Shown one piece after another: positions 57,142 to 64,000 of a stretch of 64,000 bases of DNA. The position numbers were made by a program, and so were the translations under genes. The stretch comes from Mucidula mucida (lineage: Eukaryota > Basidiomycota > Agaricomycetes > Agaricales > Physalacriaceae): positions 1 to 64,000 of the forward strand of contig JADNYV010000043.1 of assembly GCA_015501055.1 (NCBI GenBank), given 5' to 3'. How positions within the stretch are numbered: position 1 is the stretch's first letter; each line of letters opens with the position of its first letter. Below the pieces are notes generated by a model. The model was given only the letters and a program-made list of their open reading frames with translations. It made no database searches and was not told where the DNA came from.

Positions 57142-58656
57142 ATGGGCTTCTTCTCTCCCCTTCGACGACTCCTCAGCTATATGATGTCTCTCCACACCTC
57201 TGACAATGTCGTACCACCCGCGAATCATATCCTCTTCGGCAATCCCGAGGCAAAATCCAACAGGTCGTACCCCATGGACGGTAATATCTATCATGAAGAG
57301 TTCCTCAAATACGTGAAGCATCAAACGACCGACTTGACGCTGCAGAGCTGCGTTACCCGCATCGACTTCTGCAAGAAACCGGATTCGAAACTGGAGCACG
57401 AGTACCTCGTCGCACACATTGTCTATTGGTTTGGTGGTCAGGCACACAACCGCTACAAGAGCTTTGCCGTCATTGACCGGGCGCAGACTGGAAAAAGGTA
57501 CTCGGACAGGAGGCGTCAGCGCGGCGATGCTGATGAGGCGCCCCCTGCCTCCCCATCCGCCTCTACTCCTCCGCCTGCCCCGCCTGCCTCCCCCATCCGC
57601 CTCTATTCCTCCACATGCCTCCCCATCCGCCTCTACTCCTCCACATGCCCCCATCTCTCAGTCCGCGTCTCCTCCATGCACCCCGTCTGCCGGTGGTGGC
57701 TCTGATAGTCCTCGCCCATCACGTCAGTCCAGCCGAATGAGCGTGTCGAAGGTGCCTGACGATATCATGACCATATACTAAAAGACCGCGGATGCCCCAA
57801 ACGAGAGGTCTGCGCCTCAATGGACTTTGATACCTCAGTGCCGGAGAACCGTCTTTCCTTCGAACGCCTGATGTGCATCCAGTCTGTCGCCGCCAGCATC
57901 GCCGGGGAATATAACATGGTGGATGCCAACTGCTACTGGTTCGCGAGTTGGATCTGGGATGCACTGCTGCTCACCCCAGGTCTGAGTCCGAGTTTCAATG
58001 ACGACCTCCGGGGCAGCCGTAGTCTTGGTGTACTGGACGTTTTTGGTGTGAAGGTGCGGAACATCCGGAACACGGGCGAGAAGCATCCTTGTGGCGCCCT
58101 TGTGCGTTCACACAATGCGGTTAATGAGAAAACACATCTTAATTTGTGTGACACGGAGTGGAAGTCATTTCAGACTCGTGTCGCGAAGGCAATCAAAGTA
58201 AGTCTCGCTCATTCAATCGTGCCACACAAATTTAACGTGAGCAATCATTGCAGTGGGGTTGGAAGAGAGGAACGGATTGCAGAATGCAAAGGCGCAAACC
58301 GTCGAGGAGGCGCGTGGGCGTGCTGTCGAAAAGGCGCGTGCCGACAAGGAGGCTCGTGAGCGTGCTGATGCAGAAGCGCGTGCTGACAAGGAGGCTCGTG
58401 AACGTGCTGATGCAGAAGCGCGTGCTGACAAGGAGGCTCGTGACGTGCTGATGCAGAAGCGCGTGCTGACAAGGAGGCTCGTGAGCGTGCTGATGCAGAG
58501 GCGCGTGCTGACAAGGAGGCTCGTGGGCGTGCTGTTGCAGAGGCGCGTGCCAAAGAGGAGGCGGCGCGCGCCGCCGCAGCTGACAAAGAGATTGAGCGCT
58601 TGAAAATGTTAATCAAATCCCAGTCTAGTCTCCCGCCAAATCTACTATCTAACTGA
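57142..58656 (+). CDS. Agaricomycete protein of unknown function with repeat-encoded coiled-coil tail
   Basis: The N-terminal domain contains MGFFSPLRRLLSYMMSLH, YPMDGNIYHEEFLKYVKHQT, LQSCVTRIDFCKK and LEHEYLVAHIVYWFGG. A Pro/Ser-rich spacer encoded by a ~30-bp repeat (about 57545-57660) follows. The second conserved domain has NMVDANCYWFASWIWDALLL and FNDDLRGSRSLGVLDVFGVK. The tail is an Ala/Glu/Arg/Lys coiled coil made by a 42-bp repeat, ending EIERLKMLIKSQSSLPPNLL. Frame breaks occur in the Pro/Ser spacer (near 57600 and near 57780) and in repeat unit 3. Proteins with this layout are, from memory, common in mushrooms; the function is unknown. Confidence 0.68.
58351..58559 (+). repeat. 42-bp coding minisatellite, five units
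   Basis: Units start at 58351, 58393, 58435, 58476 and 58518. Each encodes a 14-residue ERADAEARADKEAR-like coiled-coil period. Unit 3 is 41 bp, lacking one base in GTGA(G/A)CGTG, and this alone shifts the frame of the rest. Confidence 0.9.
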
Positions 58657-58941
58657 TGTAGCATTCTGGTGATTTTCTTTTCAACTTGCTTAGTATCAGC
58701 ACTTCATGATCAATGTGGTACTCCCGTCACGTTCTTACCTTCACCCATGTCATTTTTTCTTAGTTTTTTTTTGCCTTCTGTAGTTGTGTTTCGCTATCCA
58801 GTAATCAAGGCCTGATCAAGGCCCTCTGGAAAAGAAAGTGTGGCGCGCGCCTCCTCTTACCCCCACAATTAGCTGAGTGACACATATGAGCACTTGATGA
58901 ACACAATTTGCCGAGATGGCATTCGCTGGTACAAATGGAGT

Positions 58942-60617
58942 CTAATAGCTCGACAACTCCACAGCGAAAGCTACAGCCAGTTTCACATAACTACAAACTA
59001 TGAGTCAACCAGTTGCGCGATATGTAGCCCAGAGACACTTACTTGAACATATGATCAAAGGAGAACTCTTCAGAAATATCGATGCGGTCGTTGGAAGTAT
59101 GAACCCCTACAACATCGCTTGAGCTGTTGCTACTCCTGAACTACCTTTTGAAACTCACATTGATGGTTCATCTTGAGCCAACTAGCTTCCGTAACATGGC
59201 ACGACTGATACCCAGCCTTTGCCCAGCTCGCAAAGTCACTAGAAGCCGTGCCGGGGTACTTGCTCTCCGTCCATGGAAGCCCAACTACGAACGCGAACTT
59301 AACACGACCGTCACGAAAGGACGGAAGAACGACACACGAACCGTATTCGTCGATTAAAACTTTCTGAAAGTCGCTGAGGTCTGGGTCAACGCCAGAGGTA
59401 ATGATGTTAATCGCTTCAGTGGTGTTAGTTTTGTGCCATGCCTAATCGACAGCCGTCAGCGACAGATACGTCGACGAAAAGATTAGCTACCGTCATATCA
59501 TATTCTTGCATAGCTCTGACTGAGCGCCCCGCGAGCTCGTACGCGGACGCAATGGCTTGGGAACCGAGAAGGCACCCTAGTACGATATTTCATCAACAAA
59601 GTTACAAGTCAATTCAGAGTCGCTGACCTCCTCTCCCGAATAAAAGTGGAATTCAAGAGGAGACGCCGGGATGTAACCAAATACCAACAAGCCTACGTTT
59701 CGCTGATGTCAATGTCGAAACCGTCTTCTCATGGTAGGACCCACCTCTATAGGCTTCAAGAATGCTCACCGTTCCAGATCCGTCATCGTCTTTGGAGACG
59801 TCAATGGCTTGACGAGAGCCGGAGTTACAGAAGAAAGGAAACTCACCGGCTCCAGGGTATAGTTCTTATAATTCAAACTATCGCAATGGGCGCCTAATAT
59901 CGTTGTAGGAGTGGACACCAGGACGCCAAGGGGAGCAAACCGGATAATCTGCATCAATCGTTCCGGTCACCGTCTGCAGCAGCCAACTCTGTAGCATAGC
60001 ACGCACGATAGACGTTTGAGGCCAAGGGTGCACCACAGGCCGGACTTCGATAATCTCCTTCTGAGCGTCACTCGCGAATTCCGCAGTATAGTTCTGAATC
60101 TTCTGGAGCAGCCATTCCGAAGAGGCCTTGCCGCTCAATGAATGATAATACCGCGTCGGAAAAGCGCTAAAGTCCGTCAGAGTGTCCTCGAGTCTTGATT
60201 TGGACAAGAGAGGAAGAATCTTGTTCACGATATTCGACGCTTTGGCCTGCTTGGGATAACTGTATCGCTCTTTAGTGAACGCGCTGCCGAGGTCGGGTGT
60301 GTCTGTGCTAGATGATTATCAGCGACGGAAGGGATGGAGGGAGGGTGCTGACATGTCGAAGAAACTCATCCCTTTCCTCTTCGCCTTGAGCTTGGCGCTC
60401 TCCGTGATCCACAGTGCCGGCTCGTCCGGGTTGAATTGCACGAGCCGCAACGCATTGGTATCGAGAGTGAATACTAATGAAGAAGATGAAGCGCGTTTGA
60501 CCGTGTCATCGTGAAGCTGCGCATACCGTTCTTCTCGATAGCGAGCGGGACCTGCTCGCTGGAGAAGACGCCCACGATTATTCCAAACAGGAGAATCACC
60601 AGTGAAGGGCGAACCAT
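58942..60617 (-). CDS. secreted M28 leucine aminopeptidase
   Basis: This di-zinc exopeptidase removes N-terminal amino acids. The signal peptide MVRPSLVILLFGIIVGVFS is followed by an inhibitory propeptide (LRLVQFNPDEPALWITESAK), DTPDLGSAFTKERYSYPKQ, LTDFSAFPTRYYHSLSGKAS and SEWLLQKIQNYTAEFASDAQ. Zinc ligands can be followed in GAHCDS, DDDGSGTVSILEAYR, FHFYSGEEG, MQEYDMT and VHTSNDRIDISEEFSFDHM. The end is KLAVAFAVELSSY. It has about ten introns. Two one-base losses (CC at 59846 and CC at 59627, plus strand), both at exon-intron borders, put the following exons out of phase. Otherwise it matches the fungal secreted aminopeptidase pattern. Confidence 0.86.
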
Positions 60618-61332
60618 GACCGTCAAAATCAAGGAGAGATTCATCATTCAGGTTCGCCTTTGTATCATATGCAGCACACATGCCTTGCGACGATAATGCG
60701 CAGATATGCCTGGAGGGCTTGATCTCACCAGCTAGGCGGGATGCTTTCGATCAAAGCTGTAAGTGACTTGAAGACGCGCTTTGGACTAAGGAGATGGTCA
60801 TGAGGTAACCACCGTATCTATAAATAGTACCATCATCGTTTCTTTGAGTTGAAGCCTAGTTGAAGCTGTGCTATCTAGTGTCTATTCAGCTCCTACGAAG
60901 CGACCAAGCCAACGAAGCGAAGCCATCATCCATCCGTAGTCTGACTATGAATACTTATTATACTCAGTTTCTCGGTCGCGTGAATATTGACATACCACAG
61001 CGCCGCATCTGAAATTTCAAAGTCGCCCTTGCGCGCCATTTTGCCAACAAATTGCATTCATGACCTTGACAGCAAAGTATTCGCCGCAGCATGACGAGTT
61101 TAATGATGCAGGACGTCGACTACACTCAACGCCGAGTTGCGTGCTTTGATGGAAATGACGACCCGGTGACGGTGGTCATGACGGTGCACTCCAGAACAGT
61201 CGCTAGTCGCCTCCTTACCGTTTGAGATGTAAATCACCGAAGTATAAAGAGGGCAGCATGAAGGCTACAAAATTCATTAACCGAGCACTCTCATACCTCA
61301 TAACCCAACACACCTACCCAACTCAATCCACC
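60618..61332. other. divergent intergenic region, aminopeptidase / CsbD-1
   Basis: No gene is recognised. It contains the TATA box of the first CsbD-like gene and presumably the aminopeptidase promoter. Confidence 0.5.
61243..61249 (+). promoter_or_regulatory. TATA box of CsbD-like gene 1
   Basis: TATAAAG lies 84-90 bp before the start codon, followed by an A/C-rich leader ending AATCCACC before ATG. Confidence 0.6.
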
Positions 61333-61774
61333 ATGACCGGAGCAAACACCGATTTCACGTCTGGTTCTTCCGAGCCCAAGTCAGTTGCCTCCCAAATCAC
61401 CGCATTCATAACTGAACATCACTATTATTATTAGCAAATCCACTGGCCAATACCACTCTGTCAAGGGTACCGCCGTAGAAGCCATCGGCAACCTCTCGGG
61501 CGCCACATCGTGGCAAAACTCGGGCCGCGAAGAGCACGCCGCAGGCGAAGCTGAAATCAGCGCCGCGAAAGCCAAGGGCTACGTCGAGGGCACCTCTGAC
61601 CGCATAGTCGGCAAGAAAGACGCGGTTATCGGTGCGGTGACAGGCGACAAGTCGCAGCAGGCGCAAGGTACGGTGAATTCAACGTTCATTGAAGCCTAGG
61701 TTTGACGACACTTTTCAGGCAATATACAGCATGACAAGGGAGAGGCCCAACAGAATGTGAACAAGCCCTCATAG
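61333..61774 (+). CDS. CsbD-like stress protein 1
   Basis: This is a small hydrophilic protein of the CsbD family, named after a Bacillus sigma-B stress protein and common in fungi as short stress- or development-induced proteins. It reads [15 protein letters not shown], an intron (61380-61434), then [40 protein letters not shown] and [17 protein letters not shown], a second intron, and [14 protein letters not shown]. All exons join in frame. The molecular function is not established. A sister copy with the same first intron position lies 0.8 kb downstream. Confidence 0.85.
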
Positions 61775-62606
61775 AGGACTTCTTACTGTTTGTGACCGAT
61801 GTCGAATATGTAACCTTTGTATAATACACGACGCGTCAACGTAATGTACACGGATCATTGGAACTAGAAATACCTTCAAAGAATTGACTTGAAGAATGCG
61901 AAGACATCCACAATGAATGGAACAAACGAGAATAGCCTTGATTGTAAGATATCGTCGGCGTTGCAAAGATCTGGAAGTTCATCTACAAAGCACTCCATGT
62001 CGACCCGAGAAATGGACGAGGAGAGTAGTGCGGTGCCGTGTGACGACAGGGGGGAGCCGGGGAGGAGCGGAAACACCGAGAGATACATGCGTGCAATCAC
62101 ACGGAAAGCATCTGGACCGTGTCAACAAGGGCAAATGCAACTTTCATGCAGCGGGAACTGTCTCCCACGAAGGTCAATAGATTCTGCGCCACGAGGGTTG
62201 GTTGGTAGACAGATCCAGAACTCAACGACCAATCTTGCGTGAACAGTGCTGTAGACTATAAATTTCGTTCAGGATCGTGAAATCAAATGCCGTCCACAGG
62301 CTTCATACGTGAAGACAAAGCAAAACCTAGAAGACCGATGACTCCATCTCGGATCTCTTCTGGACGAGAATGAGGGAGTGATACGGGAATCCATGACGTC
62401 AACGTCAAAGTGCGCCACACCAGAACGCCAGCTAGCACCAACAGGTCGGCCTTCTCGAGAATGACGTTCACCAATAACGTTGTATATGACGTGTCCCAAC
62501 ATGACGTCCCCAGCAGCAGTTCGCGAGTATAAAAGCAGCTGTGTACAGAGCTGAAAAAGTCATCAATCAATCAATCAACACACACTCACCGCATAACTAC
62601 ACAAAC
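61775..62606. other. spacer between the CsbD pair
   Basis: No gene is recognised; overlapping short frames on both strands look accidental. The promoter of the second CsbD gene lies at its end. Confidence 0.45.
62528..62534 (+). promoter_or_regulatory. TATA box of CsbD-like gene 2
   Basis: TATAAAA lies 73-79 bp before the start codon; the leader contains a (TCAA)4-like run before ACACACTCACC. Confidence 0.65.
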
Positions 62607-63039
62607 ATGTCCGGAGGAAACACCAAATTCACCACTGGTTCATCTGAGCCAAAGTCAGTACTTTGCACTTGAAACTTTCACTCACATCCTTACTTGCGAT
62701 TTCAGGAAATCCACTGGCCAGTATCATTCCGTCAAAGGAAACCTCGTCGAGGCCATCGGTAACACGACTGGCGCGACTTCATGGCGGCAGTCCGGTAGCG
62801 AAGAACACGCGGCCGGCGAAGCTGAGGTCAACGCCGCGAAAGCCAAAGGCTACGCAGAGGGCACCGGTGACCGCCTCACAGGCAAGAAAGACTCCGTGTC
62901 GGGCTGTTACTGGTGACAAGCAGCAGAGATGAGCGGTTAGTTGGCCTCTCCTTGATGCGTGTACTCGTCTAATACTGTTCAAGGAACGGCTCAGCAGGAT
63001 AAGGGCCAGACCAAGCAGGACGTGAACCGCTGGTCGTAA
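62607..63039 (+). CDS. CsbD-like stress protein 2 (frame-broken near its end)
   Basis: MSGGNTKFTTGSSEP, an intron at the same place as in copy 1 (about 62655-62706), then [40 protein letters not shown] and GDRLTGKKDSV. The next block should read like the VGAVTGDK segment of copy 1, but bases are missing within 62896-62936, so the frame stops early. A last exon restores QQDKGQTKQDVNRWS and TAA at 63037. It is clearly a paralogue of the upstream gene. Confidence 0.75.
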
Positions 63040-63290
63040 ATGCTCCAAGACTAATTTTAATCCTGTATCATTGCATACCTTTGTATTTCGTACGATGCGA
63101 ACCACTGTAAATGTCATGTTTCTTGTCCAGATTTGTGCACCACGTACCAACACCTATGAACGTTGTTCAGAATACGTCAGGTTGAATACGCACCTTGGTG
63201 CTTGAAGAACTTGCAAGTGGCGCGCTCGAGTATTAAAGCCAAATTTGCATTGGCCAATAAGTACAATACATCCCTCCAGTAACCATGTGC

Positions 63291-64000
63291 TCAGTCAATG
63301 AGATACTTGCGTTTGAAAAACGCGCGGAGATGCAGGATCTGCCAGGTGCCGAGACCCGCCAGGGAAAGGATGTGAACCATGCAAAGTTCGTGACGCGATA
63401 TTCGTAGAAGCTGCACGTACCGTCAGACGGATATGGCTGGAAGAGGAACAGCACGTACTGTTCGTGTCAGTAAATCGTTCTTCCCTCTTCTTGAGGTATC
63501 CCATCTCATCTACAATCTCCTTCACAAGACCTTCCAATTTGCGCATTTCCGTCTCAAGACCGGATAATGACTCCTGGTTGGCGATAGCGCTGCACGATGA
63601 GGTTAGTCCGTGGACTTGAAAACTCTTTGGCGACTCACTTGTAATCCACAGCATCAGCGCCTATGTCAACATCCAGGTCAATGATTCGACTTTGCTTGGC
63701 GGATTCTGAGCGGACGTCTATACCACAGTCATTATACATTTTGCGCTAGCTGCATTGGGGAACGTACCCGCATCAAGGTAGTTTTTGAAACAGACGCCGA
63801 CCTCTCCCTCCGCGTGGGTAGTAACAGCCAGTCTGGTCTCCGCGTTAATGTTCCGCTTGCTGAGATAGACGTTCTTCTGCGGACTCGAGTCCACGATTTC
63901 GATGTCGACTCGCTGCTTTGCGCCCGGGCCGACGTTGGCGGTGACAATGACAAGGGTATCGGAATGGACTGGGTTCCATATGCATTTCTGGGGAGGATAT
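63291..64000 (-). CDS. emp24/gp25L/p24 cargo receptor (delta-type, Erv25-like), 5' end outside window
   Basis: p24 proteins are ER-Golgi type I membrane proteins packed into COPI and COPII vesicles. The lumenal GOLD-domain part reads CIWNPVHSDTLVIVTANVGP, GAKQRVDIEIVDSSPQKNVY and EGEVGVCFKNYLDA. The coiled coil ESLSGLETEMRKLEGLVKEI and VDEMGYLKKREERFTDTN follows, then RVTNFAWFTS and, one frame away, SLAGLGTWQILHLRAFFKRK with a short cytoplasmic tail ending YLID. The shift comes from a missing base in a T run (AAA at 63365-63367, plus strand). The tail carries FF and dilysine-like signals typical of the family. The N-terminus and signal peptide lie beyond the window. Confidence 0.88.

Overview
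The window comes from a filamentous basidiomycete fungus, most likely a plant-matter-degrading Agaricomycete. Nearly every gene is broken by many short spliceosomal introns of about 45-60 nt with GTNNGT-like donors. The gene families are typical of that class: laccase, AA9 lytic polysaccharide monooxygenase, DUF6533 and DUF6534 membrane proteins, FunK1 kinase, F-box/LRR-like proteins and amplified cytochromes P450. I see no bacterial operon, CRISPR, rRNA or convincing tRNA.

Layout. 1-9.2 kb: the 3' part of a D-galactonate dehydratase-like gene, an F-box-like gene, a laccase, a second F-box gene and a TMEM53/DUF829 gene. 9.4-12 kb: an unrecognised gene and a DUF6533 membrane protein. 12-15 kb: a head-to-head pair, tRNA-dihydrouridine synthase and a PWI/SR-repeat splicing factor (SRRM1-like). 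15.4-19.7 kb: an AA9 LPMO, a Fic-domain gene on the other strand, then a decayed chimera of the SRRM1 and LPMO 3' ends. 20-27 kb: a conserved protein of unknown function with a Gly/Pro tract, an Asp/Glu/hydantoin racemase and a GH3 beta-glucosidase with a PA14 domain. 28.6-30.8 kb: a DUF6534 membrane protein. 31.3-38.8 kb: two closely related P450 genes facing each other, with a dead trypsin-like gene between them. 39.7-48 kb: a Tse2-like ADP-ribosyltransferase toxin-domain gene, pyruvate decarboxylase, FunK1 kinase, an F-box-like gene and a Tyr/Gly/Asp-rich protein. 48.4-54.9 kb: a full ABCC transporter. 55-64 kb: a small multi-pass membrane protein, a coiled-coil gene carrying a 42-bp minisatellite, a secreted M28 aminopeptidase, two tandem CsbD-like stress genes and the 3' part of an emp24/p24 gene.

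Together, laccase, AA9 LPMO, GH3 beta-glucosidase, sugar-acid dehydratase, P450s, pyruvate decarboxylase and ABC exporter suit a wood- or litter-decay lifestyle, but they are scattered singly among housekeeping genes and do not form one pathway cluster.

Important caveat. Many otherwise well-conserved genes carry single-base frame breaks, mostly one base missing from a short homopolymer. This looks more like residual long-read assembly error than genuine loss of so many genes, so CDS spans below are given from first to last recognisable codon, with frame breaks noted. Exon positions were read by eye.
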